From Deltaproteobacteria bacterium (GTDB taxonomy: Bacteria; Desulfobacterota; DSM-4660; Desulfatiglandales; HGW-15): DNA of 5,701 bases. Position numbers and translations under genes: made by a program. Under the pieces are notes generated by a model. The model saw only the letters and a list, made by a program, of their open reading frames with translations, did not search any database and was not told the DNA's origin. Below, piece by piece: positions 1 to 5,701 of the stretch; position 1 is the stretch's first letter, and every line of letters starts with the position of its first letter. The DNA is taken from NCBI GenBank assembly GCA_016932235.1, contig JAFGDF010000130.1:1-5701 (forward strand). The letters are read 5' to 3'.

Positions 1-612
1 ACACTGACAAGAACAACCGACACGACCGTTATTGTGAAAGATGAGAATACGGTTGTAATAGGGGGTATAATAGGTGAAACGGATGAGAAAGGGGAATATA
101 AGGTGCCCATACTCGGTGATATACCTATTCTTGGTAATCTGTTCCGGTCAAAATCAAGTAACCTGGACAGGACAAACCTGTTCATTTTTCTGACTCCCCA
201 TATCATTGAGAACCCGATCGAGGCCAAAAATGTATATGATGAAAAAAAAGGTCAGATAGATACCATCAAAGAAGGCACCGTAAAGCTTTATGATGGAAGG
301 CCCAAACAGTCCGAAGATATGAAGCTCTGCGATAAGGGTTACTCCCACCTCAGGGCGAAAGATTATGAAAAGGCCATGAAATACTATCAAAATGCCATTA
401 AAATAAACCCTGAAAACCCCTATGCCTTGCTGAACATGGGCGTAATATATGAAACACAGGGTGAAATGGATAAGGCATCTGAAATGTATAAAGATCTCAT
501 CTCCCTTGATCCCGATGAAAGGGCCTTTACATCAAGCGATCCGGCACAAATCGGACGCAAGCTCTCTGATATTGCAAGGGATAACCTTAAGCGCCTGGAG
601 GAATCAAGATAA
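1..612 (+). CDS. gspD: Type II secretion system secretin GspD, C-terminal part with TPR tail (5' end outside window)
   Basis: This is the last 203 residues of an outer-membrane secretin, the multimeric channel through which the T2SS exports folded proteins. The frame is open to base 1, so the gene starts upstream; the GTG at base 34 is internal. Counting from base 1, residues 4-25 match the conserved secretin strand ending in VVIGGIIG. The signature VPILGDIPILGNLF is at residues 35-48 and the closing strand TNLFIFLTPHII at 58-69. Such a LTPHI ending is typical of GspD. About 40 linker residues follow, then two TPR repeats (about 106-139 and 140-173) with the usual G8, Y17, A20, Y24 and P32 positions, then a charged helical end. 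A TPR tail is unusual for GspD, whose C-terminus normally carries the short pilotin-binding S-domain. The TPRs may bind a partner (inference). gspE follows after 2 bases, which supports GspD over a pilus secretin such as PilQ or MshL, though an MSHA-type system is not fully excluded. Confidence 0.88.
   Translation, partial: TLTRTTDTTVIVKDENTVVIGGIIGETDEKGEYKVPILGDIPILGNLFRSKSSNLDRTNLFIFLTPHIIENPIEAKNVYDEKKGQIDTIKEGTVKLYDGRPKQSEDMKLCDKGYSHLRAKDYEKAMKYYQNAIKINPENPYALLNMGVIYETQGEMDKASEMYKDLISLDPDERAFTSSDPAQIGRKLSDIARDNLKRLEESR
597..603 (+). promoter_or_regulatory. Ribosome binding site of gspE inside the end of gspD
   Basis: GGAGGAA lies 11 bases before the ATG at 615 and within the last codons of gspD. 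A strong Shine-Dalgarno match here fixes the gspE start and, with the 2-base gap between the genes, indicates that they are translated from one message. Confidence 0.75.
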
Positions 613-614
613 TT

Positions 615-2303
615 ATGAGATTAATCGGTGAAATATTAAAGGAAAAAGCCGGTGTCTCCTCCGAGGCGATAGCCGAGGCGTTGAAAGTACAGGGTGAGAG
701 AGGGGGACGAATCGGAGAAATATTGATCCGCCAAAAAATCATCACTGAAAACGATCTACTGGAAGCCCTGTGCGAACAGTTCGGACTGGAATTCCTTCCA
801 TCTATTAACATTGGTGATTTGAAAACCGATTTTACGGAAAAGGTGCCCATCCAATTTCTCAAAAAAAACAGGGTGGTGCCAATAATTGCTTCTGATATGA
901 ATATCATCGCGGCCAATGATCCTCTTTCCTTTCAATCAATTGACGATATCCGCTTTATACTGGACATGAAAAATGCGAATCTGGTCCTTGCGCCATCTTC
1001 TACAATCCTTTCCGCCATCAATTTTGCCTATGACATGAGCCGTGATTCAGCCGAACAGGTAATACAGGACATGCACGATGAAGATAGCGACCTCATACTT
1101 TCCGAGATCGCGGGATCGGGAGACCTTCTTGATGATACCAGTGACGCACCCATTATAAAACTCGTAAACCTCATGCTTTCACAGGCCGTGAAGGACAGGG
1201 CCAGTGACATCCACATTGAACCTTCCCAGGCCCGGCTAAAGATTCGTTATAGAGTGGACGGGATTCTCTATGACATGCTGTCTCCTCCCAAGCATATTCA
1301 GTCCTCCCTTATCTCCCGCATAAAAGTCATGGCTGACATGAATATTGCCGAAAAAAGGCTTCCCCAGGACGGCAGGATTGAGATCAAGATCGGAGATAAA
1401 AATATAGATATCCGTGTTTCGACAATCCCAACCGTTTTTGGCGAGAGAGTAGTCCTGCGATTACTCGACAAGACGAGGATACTCCTGAAAATATTCGATC
1501 TCGGTATGCCCGGTAACAGGCTGACTGAATTTGACAGGCTGATCCATTCTCCATACGGAATTATTCTCGTAACCGGCCCGACAGGGAGCGGAAAAACCAC
1601 CTCTCTATACGCCGCCCTTTCAACCATCAACAGCACGGACATCAATATAATTACCATTGAAGACCCCATTGAATACCAGATAGACGGAATAGGCCAGATC
1701 CAGGTCAACCCGAAGATCAATCTAACCTTTGCCAACGGCCTGCGATCCATAGTCCGTCAGGATCCGGATGTGATACTGGTAGGAGAGATACGGGATCTGG
1801 AAACAGCAGAGATCGCTATACAATCAGCGCTGACAGGTCACCTGGTCTTCTCGACATTACACACAAATGATTCAGCAAGCGCCGTCACACGTCTTATTGA
1901 CATGGGAATCGAACCATTTCTTGTCACATCTTCTGTGATTGCCATCATCGCCCAGCGACTCGTAAGGGTCATCTGTAATAACTGCAAGGAGGAATTCGAT
2001 CCGGATGAAGAATCCCTACTCAATATCGGACTCACCCGTCAAATGCTGAACGGGAAAAAACTTTATCGTGGCAGGGGGTGTCCGGTGTGTCTCAATACCG
2101 GATATATGGGCAGGACCGGAATCTTCGAAATAATGATTCTTGATGATGTGATTCAGAACCTGATCCTAAAGACATCGGACGCCAATGCAATAAAAAAAAT
2201 GGCCATAGAACGGGGCATGATAACCCTTAGGAATAATGGAGCCGAAAAAGTTCTTGAAGGAATTACAACCATAGAAGAGGTCTTCAGGGTCTCCCACCAG
2301 TAA
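615..2303 (+). CDS. gspE: Type II secretion system assembly ATPase GspE (GspE/PilB family)
   Basis: This is a cytoplasmic hexameric ATPase that drives pseudopilus assembly at the inner-membrane platform; 562 residues is normal for the family. The N-terminal domain (about 2-55) has two 24-residue motifs, at 3-26 and 32-55, of MshEN type. The rest of the T2SSE_N domain runs to about 140, followed by an acidic linker. The catalytic part begins near D177 (DAPIIKLVN) and includes the ASDIHIEP segment (196-203) and RVDG (213-216). The Walker A motif GPTGSGKT is at 321-328 (Lys327), the Asp box ITIEDPIE at 346-353, Walker B VILVGEIRD at 386-394, and the His box around TGHLVFSTLHTND at 407-419. Four cysteines (454, 457, 489, 492; CX2C-X31-CX2C) form the zinc-binding subdomain found in GspE and many PilB proteins. 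All key residues are present. The ATG at 615 is supported by a Shine-Dalgarno site, and the N-terminal motif begins right after it. The gene lies 2 bases after gspD. PilB or MshE is the alternative reading, but the adjacent secretin favours GspE. Confidence 0.93.
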   Translation: MRLIGEILKEKAGVSSEAIAEALKVQGERGGRIGEILIRQKIITENDLLEALCEQFGLEFLPSINIGDLKTDFTEKVPIQFLKKNRVVPIIASDMNIIAANDPLSFQSIDDIRFILDMKNANLVLAPSSTILSAINFAYDMSRDSAEQVIQDMHDEDSDLILSEIAGSGDLLDDTSDAPIIKLVNLMLSQAVKDRASDIHIEPSQARLKIRYRVDGILYDMLSPPKHIQSSLISRIKVMADMNIAEKRLPQDGRIEIKIGDKNIDIRVSTIPTVFGERVVLRLLDKTRILLKIFDLGMPGNRLTEFDRLIHSPYGIILVTGPTGSGKTTSLYAALSTINSTDINIITIEDPIEYQIDGIGQIQVNPKINLTFANGLRSIVRQDPDVILVGEIRDLETAEIAIQSALTGHLVFSTLHTNDSASAVTRLIDMGIEPFLVTSSVIAIIAQRLVRVICNNCKEEFDPDEESLLNIGLTRQMLNGKKLYRGRGCPVCLNTGYMGRTGIFEIMILDDVIQNLILKTSDANAIKKMAIERGMITLRNNGAEKVLEGITTIEEVFRVSHQ

Positions 2304-2345
2304 GGCCCGATAAAAAGCGGCTTTATTTTTAAAGGAGAAAGAAGT

Positions 2346-2402
2346 GTGGGCAGATTAAAGGAAATACGAAGAACCCTACCTTTTAATACAGACATGCCCT
2401 AA
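2346..2402 (+). CDS. Possible 18-residue micro-ORF, or remnant of a gene start
   Basis: A GTG start at 2346 lies 8 bases after AAAGGAG (2331-2337) and reads MGRLKEIRRTLPFNTDMP before a TAA stop. The good Shine-Dalgarno spacing is the only support for translation. The peptide is basic at its N-terminus, with no hydrophobic segment, and I recognise no family. It could be a leader peptide, the start of a decayed gene after gspE, or chance. The same bases form an imperfect inverted repeat, so the region may be conserved for RNA structure instead. Confidence 0.2.
   Translation: MGRLKEIRRTLPFNTDMP
2348..2399 (+). repeat. Imperfect inverted repeat (possible RNA hairpin)
   Basis: GGGCA (2348-2352) pairs with TGCCC (2395-2399). 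Inside it, ATTAAAGG (2354-2361) pairs with CCTTTTAAT (2379-2387) with one bulged T. The two stems are separated by an asymmetric internal loop of 1 base against 7, and the terminal loop is 17 bases. No T-run follows, so this is not a standard intrinsic terminator. Its function, if any, is unknown. Confidence 0.3.
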
Positions 2403-2480
2403 TCCTCCCCCCTTGAATTGAAACTCAAAACCCACGCGTGAATTCCTAATAGCAAAGGGATAAAAAATCGGACTTATCTT

Positions 2481-2485
2481 AGGAG
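2481..2485 (+). promoter_or_regulatory. Ribosome binding site that fixes a TTG start
   Basis: AGGAG ends 6 bases before the TTG at 2492. An in-frame TAG at 2480-2482 excludes any earlier start, and the first ATG in frame (2546) would remove the metal-binding SDIH motif. The TTG is therefore the only start that gives an intact enzyme. Confidence 0.75.
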
Positions 2486-2491
2486 AATATT

Positions 2492-3352
2492 TTGAAGCTT
2501 TTATTTACATCCGACATCCATGCAAGCAATACTCATCTTTTTTCAATGCTTTCCACAGCGGAAAAGGAAATGGTGGACGTCCTTATTATGGGAGGGGATC
2601 TCATTCCCCATTATCTCCCTGAGACAAAAAAATTCGGAATGCTTAGGGCCCAGGCAATGTACCTGGAGGATATTTTCATTCCGGCGGTCATGAACTTTAA
2701 AGGCAGATCCGATACGATTATCTACCTTGATCTTGGCAATGATGACTTCGGTTATAACCGGAAGATCCTTGAGAAATATAATGGAAAGCTGTTCAACCTT
2801 CTGCATTTTGAAAGGCATTCATTGACAGATGAAGTGGATATCATTGGATACATGATAGTTCCCCCGACACCTTTTAAGATAAAAGACTGGGAAAAACCGG
2901 ACTCTCTTGAAAATCCCTGTATGAGAAACAACAGGGCGGTGATAGACGGCTTTATATCTTTAAATGGGATTCTCGAAGAGTACACGCTTGATTTTTCATC
3001 AAATAATACAATCAAAAAAGACCTGAATGAAATCTCAAAAATGATTAAAAAACCCTTCATATTTATTTCCCATTCTCCGCCATATAACTGTCCCCTTGAT
3101 ATGATACAAAACGGGCTTAATGTGGGAAGTATCAGTATCAGGAGATTTATCGAGGAATGGGCGGGGAAAGGGTTGCTTGTCGCGGCTTTCCACGGTCACA
3201 TTCATGAATCACCCATGCTTTCCGGATCCATTTCTACAAATATAGGTGGAACAATATGCGTGAGCCCGGGACAGGGCACCGGCCCGGGAGCGGAATTCAG
3301 ATATATTATTTTCAATCTGTCCGGAGACCGGATATCCTTTGATTTTAGTTGA
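2492..3352 (+). CDS. Calcineurin-like metallophosphoesterase of unknown substrate
   Basis: This is a 286-residue soluble protein with the binuclear-metal phosphoesterase fold; it would hydrolyse a phosphomono- or phosphodiester in the cytoplasm, as no signal peptide or membrane segment is seen. The five family motifs appear in order: SDIH (D8, H10) at the end of strand 1, GGDLIP (D36), GND (82-84, with N83 as the metal-bridging ligand), HSPP (H194) and GHIH (H236, H238). The third motif is GND rather than the common GNH, so the catalytic-acid histidine of lambda-phosphatase-type enzymes is replaced by Asp, as in some phosphodiesterase-like members of the family. An insertion of about 100 residues between motifs 3 and 4 (about 87-190) probably forms a cap and may determine the substrate. 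The end (SPGQGTGPGAEFRYIIFNL) matches the closing strand of the fold. It starts at TTG with its own Shine-Dalgarno site, stands alone 188 bases after gspE, and faces the hdrA-like gene. Its role cannot be inferred from its neighbours. Confidence 0.85.
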   Translation: MKLLFTSDIHASNTHLFSMLSTAEKEMVDVLIMGGDLIPHYLPETKKFGMLRAQAMYLEDIFIPAVMNFKGRSDTIIYLDLGNDDFGYNRKILEKYNGKLFNLLHFERHSLTDEVDIIGYMIVPPTPFKIKDWEKPDSLENPCMRNNRAVIDGFISLNGILEEYTLDFSSNNTIKKDLNEISKMIKKPFIFISHSPPYNCPLDMIQNGLNVGSISIRRFIEEWAGKGLLVAAFHGHIHESPMLSGSISTNIGGTICVSPGQGTGPGAEFRYIIFNLSGDRISFDFS

Positions 3353-3370
3353 ATAAAATACAAATCAAAG
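3337..3370. repeat. 9-bp perfect inverted repeat between convergent genes
   Basis: CTTTGATTT (3337-3345) and AAATCAAAG (3362-3370) are exact reverse complements around a 16-base loop. The repeat spans the end of the phosphoesterase gene and most of the 23-base gap before the hdrA-like stop. A second, overlapping pairing is possible (ATTTTA 3342-3347 with TAAAAT 3354-3359). Its position suits a two-way terminator, but the stem is AT-rich and lacks a T-run on either strand, so the function is uncertain. Confidence 0.35.
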
Positions 3371-3375
3371 AGGAT

Positions 3376-5701
3376 TTATGGGGTGGCCTCAATCTGAGCC
3401 ATCACATCCTGGTTGCTGAAACCCCGCAGGTTGGGAGCGCCGGAACGGCAGGATGAAACACATGCGCCGCATCCCTTGCATAGAGCTTCATTCACTATTG
3501 CAAGCCCTTTCTCATCCTGATCAATCGCCTTATAGGGACATATTGTCCAGCATACACCGCATCCGACGCATTTTCTCTGGTCCACATAGGACACGGTACC
3601 GCTCAGCGACATTTCCGCACGTGAAAGTACGGTAACGGCACGGCTTACAGCAGCCTGTGCCTGAGCCACTGATTCCTCAATGGGTTTGGGATAATGCGCA
3701 AGGCCGCACATGTATATTCCGTCGGTGGCAAAATCGACAGGCCTAAGTTTTTGATGAGCCTCAAGGAACCATCCGTCACTATCAATAGCCACCTTAAACA
3801 TCCGGGCCAGATCATCAGGCCGGTTGCTCACGACAGCGCTCGCAAGTCCAACCACATCAGCATCAAAAGTAAGCTCGCGCTTGAGGATATGATCAGGGAC
3901 CCTAACCCTCAGCCCTTTGCCGTTCACTTCAACCACAGGTTTTTTATCGGTATTGTAACGAATAAACAGCACCCCTCTTTCACGGGCCTCCCGGTAAAGC
4001 AGCTCTCTTTCTCCGTAGGTACGCATGTCCCTGTATAGAATGATAACCCGGCAATCAGGGTTTTCTTTCTTGAAATGGAGGGCTGTCTCCACCGAATGGG
4101 TACAGCAAACCTTGGAACAGTAAGGCCTTTCAGGTTCTCGGCTTCCCACACATTGGATAAATACGACACTGTTTGTGGTTTTGGGATCTACATTTCCCGA
4201 CATAATAGCATGATCAAGTTCCAGATGGGTCATTACACCGGGGTGCTGACCATAGGCGTATTCAACAGGCTTATACTCATCCGCTCCGGTAGCGATAATT
4301 GCAACTCCGTGTTCAACTATCTCGACCTTGTCATTTTCGGCCAGGGTGGTCTTGAAATTCCCCATAAACCCGTCAACACTCTTTATCTTTGCACCTGTGT
4401 GCAGCTTAAGCAGAGGCTCCTTCTCAACCCTGGAAATAAGTTCCTTCAGATATGGACCTACTTGCTCTCCTGTAGCTGTAACCCTTAGCCTGCGTGCAGT
4501 TCCGCCAAGTTGAGTTTCCCTCTCCACCAGATGGGTCTCATATCCCTGGCCGGCCAGGGAAAGAGCGGCGTTCATACCTGCTATCCCGCCGCCTATTACA
4601 AGTGCCGCAGGATTAACCGAAAGTCTTGTCTCCTTGAGCGGCTCCAGAAGCGTAACCTTTGCCACGGCCATGCGAACCTGATCCTTGGCCTTGTCGGTTG
4701 CCTCTTTTGGAGAATCCACATGGACCCAGGAATCTTGATTTCGTATATTGGCCAGTTCAAAGAGGTATTTGTTAAGACCGGCACTTTGAAGCGTTTCCTG
4801 GAAAAGAGGTTCATGGGTACGAGGCGTACAGGCGGCTACAACCACTCGGTTAAGGCCTTGTTCACGGATTACCTGGGATAGGTTGTCCTGGGCATCCTGG
4901 GAACATGAAAAAAGATTATTCTGCACATAAACCACATAGGGCAAACTTCCGGCATATTCCGCAACAGCCTCCACATCAACAACACCTGCGATATTTATTC
5001 CACAGGAGCAGACAAACACTCCCACTTTTGGTGGCTCGCCTGTTACGTCCAGAGGCGCGGGAATTTCTTTTGTCTTTACGAGGCTACCCCGTGCTTTGGA
5101 AAGTTTTCCAGATGCGGCACATGCCGCGGCCGAAGCTTCCACTACTGAAATTGGTATATCCTTTGGCCCATTCAGGGTGCCACAGGCATAGATACCGGAC
5201 CTACTCGTTGCAACCGGCTCAAATGAACTCCCTTTGATGAAATGATTATCGCCAAGTTCCACATCCAATTTCCTGACAAGCTCCACGGTGCTCCGGGGAA
5301 TTTCCAGTCCATGGCTTAGGACCACCATATCAAATTCCTCTCGCCGGAGTTCCCCATCCTCGGTTGCGAATTGAATGCTAACAGAGTCATCAGGCAGTTG
5401 ATCCATAGTATGGACACGACTGCGGATGAACTTCACTCCCTTTTTCTTTGCATTTTCATAATACTTTTCAAAATCCTTTCCAAATGTCCGCATGTCCATG
5501 AAAAAGATAGATACATCCAGACTGTCATGGGCATGCTCCATGGCCAGTGTTGCTTCCTTAACGGCATACATACAACAGACGCTTGAACAGTAGGGATGAT
5601 CACAGGCATTCATATCCCTTGAGCCGACGCATTGCAGCCATGCTATCTTTTTCGGCTCCGTCCTGTCGGACGGCCTGACGAGGTGTCCCATTGTCGGGCC
5701 G
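3376..5701 (-). CDS. hdrA: Tandem-module HdrA-like FAD/iron-sulfur protein (5' end outside window)
   Basis: This resembles heterodisulfide reductase subunit A, the cytoplasmic FAD protein that distributes electrons in HdrABC-type, often bifurcating, complexes. The frame runs past base 5701 (GPT precedes the Met at 5691), and GPTMGHLVRPSD is internal HdrA sequence, so the gene is 5'-truncated and that Met is not the start. Counting from it: 1-200 is the back half of a first module (QCVGSR at 20-25, YCSSVCC at 34-40, GIYACGT at 166-172). At 222-350 lies a second N-terminal Fe-S domain (VCSCGINI, C228/C230; C263; C288). An FAD Rossmann motif GGGIAG is at 367-372. A second QCVGSR (513-518) and YCSKVCC (524-530) follow. 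Two [4Fe-4S] ferredoxin motifs close the protein: C708/711/714/718 and C738/741/744/748. The second module lacks the ferredoxin insertion and the DCSACI-type cysteines usual after the HdrA Rossmann motif. Selenocysteine is absent; Cys is used. This is the last gene of its operon. A QmoB-like role is possible, but the domain order fits HdrA better. Confidence 0.88.
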   Translation of the reverse strand, partial: GPTMGHLVRPSDRTEPKKIAWLQCVGSRDMNACDHPYCSSVCCMYAVKEATLAMEHAHDSLDVSIFFMDMRTFGKDFEKYYENAKKKGVKFIRSRVHTMDQLPDDSVSIQFATEDGELRREEFDMVVLSHGLEIPRSTVELVRKLDVELGDNHFIKGSSFEPVATSRSGIYACGTLNGPKDIPISVVEASAAACAASGKLSKARGSLVKTKEIPAPLDVTGEPPKVGVFVCSCGINIAGVVDVEAVAEYAGSLPYVVYVQNNLFSCSQDAQDNLSQVIREQGLNRVVVAACTPRTHEPLFQETLQSAGLNKYLFELANIRNQDSWVHVDSPKEATDKAKDQVRMAVAKVTLLEPLKETRLSVNPAALVIGGGIAGMNAALSLAGQGYETHLVERETQLGGTARRLRVTATGEQVGPYLKELISRVEKEPLLKLHTGAKIKSVDGFMGNFKTTLAENDKVEIVEHGVAIIATGADEYKPVEYAYGQHPGVMTHLELDHAIMSGNVDPKTTNSVVFIQCVGSREPERPYCSKVCCTHSVETALHFKKENPDCRVIILYRDMRTYGERELLYREARERGVLFIRYNTDKKPVVEVNGKGLRVRVPDHILKRELTFDADVVGLASAVVSNRPDDLARMFKVAIDSDGWFLEAHQKLRPVDFATDGIYMCGLAHYPKPIEESVAQAQAAVSRAVTVLSRAEMSLSGTVSYVDQRKCVGCGVCWTICPYKAIDQDEKGLAIVNEALCKGCGACVSSCRSGAPNLRGFSNQDVMAQIEATP
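3955..4155 (-). repeat. HdrA internal duplication, second copy (protein level)
   Basis: Residues 513-579 run from QCVGSR through YCSKVCC and DMRTYGERELLYREA to GVLFIRYN, matching the first copy about 490 residues earlier. The spacing between cysteines before YCS is shorter here, and the extra cysteine of the first copy (C30) is missing. Confidence 0.75.
5413..5634 (-). repeat. HdrA internal duplication, first copy (protein level)
   Basis: In-window residues 20-93 of the HdrA-like protein run from QCVGSR through YCSSVCC and DMRTFGKDFEKYY to GVKFIRSRV. The same order of motifs recurs at residues 513-579. The copies are clearly diverged, so the duplication is old. Confidence 0.75.

Larger units (their letters stand above)
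2304..2491. other. Intergenic region between gspE and the phosphoesterase gene
   Basis: No convincing gene is seen in these 188 bases, where gspF would be expected in many T2SS operons. The stretch holds a weak hairpin followed by five Ts just after gspE (2311-2330), an 18-codon reading frame with a Shine-Dalgarno site (2346-2402), an imperfect inverted repeat overlapping that frame (2348-2399), and the ribosome binding site of the next gene. Any promoter of the phosphoesterase gene should lie here, but I could not pair convincing -35 and -10 boxes at proper spacing; TTGAAT at 2413 and TTGAAA at 2418 are possible -35-like boxes. Confidence 0.6.

Noticed and set aside
1298..1750. A 150-codon frame on the - strand inside gspE
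   Set aside because: It lies opposite the conserved ATPase core, and its sequence has no family features; it is a shadow frame.
2311..2330. Possible intrinsic terminator after gspE: a small hairpin followed by TTTTT
   Set aside because: The stem is only AAAG/CTTT around a 3-base loop with a mismatch outside it, too weak to call despite the following Ts.
2413..2452. Possible sigma-70 promoter for the phosphoesterase gene (TTGAAT or TTGAAA with TAATAG)
   Set aside because: The distance between the best -35-like and -10-like boxes is over 20 bases, and no -10 box fits at 16-18 bases.
3266..3292. Two CCCGGGA copies close together near the end of the phosphoesterase gene
   Set aside because: They encode the Gly/Pro-rich SPGQGTGPGAE loop; codon choice explains the repeat without a separate function.
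3694..4881. Several open frames of 110-140 codons on the + strand opposite the hdrA-like gene
   Set aside because: They are antisense shadows of a well-supported gene and show no recognisable domains or ribosome binding sites.
5689..5691. The ATG at 5691 as the true start of the hdrA-like gene
   Set aside because: The frame stays open upstream, and the residues around it (GPTMGHLVRPSD) match an internal conserved HdrA segment, so the gene begins outside the window.

Overview
The window carries three complete or partial operon ends from what looks like an anaerobic, probably sulfate-reducing or syntrophic, deltaproteobacterium (Desulfobacterota). The inference rests on the pairing of a diderm type II secretion system (T2SS) with a large, internally duplicated HdrA-type flavin/iron-sulfur protein. 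Base composition is moderate and similar throughout, and nothing suggests recent transfer. The species cannot be named from this sequence.

Left part (1-2303, + strand): the 3' end of a T2SS secretin gene (gspD, cut by the window edge) is followed after 2 bases by a complete gspE assembly ATPase. The secretin pore region is followed by a tail with two tetratricopeptide (TPR) repeats. GspE has every expected ATPase motif, a four-cysteine zinc site, and an N-terminal pair of 24-residue motifs of the MshEN (cyclic-di-GMP-binding) type. No gspF follows; 188 bases without a convincing gene come next, holding only an 18-codon reading frame with a good ribosome binding site that coincides with an imperfect inverted repeat.

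Middle (2492-3352, + strand): a single gene for a 286-residue calcineurin-like metallophosphoesterase, starting at TTG. Its physiological substrate is unknown.

Right part (3376-5701, - strand): the 3' part (771 residues from the first in-window Met, and open upstream) of an HdrA-like protein. It convergently faces the phosphoesterase gene across 23 bases. The in-window part holds the C-terminal half of one HdrA module, then a second module with an N-terminal Fe-S domain, an FAD Rossmann fold and two C-terminal [4Fe-4S] ferredoxin motifs. It is the last gene of its operon, so electron-transfer partners such as HdrB/HdrC, MvhD or Flox-type subunits would be sought beyond base 5701.

The three units have no evident functional link beyond proximity. 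I see no mobile element, CRISPR array, tRNA or rRNA, and no clear undescribed system. The points most worth a second look are the secretin-TPR fusion, the putative c-di-GMP site in GspE, the interrupted T2SS gene order with its structured intergenic region, and the tandem HdrA architecture.
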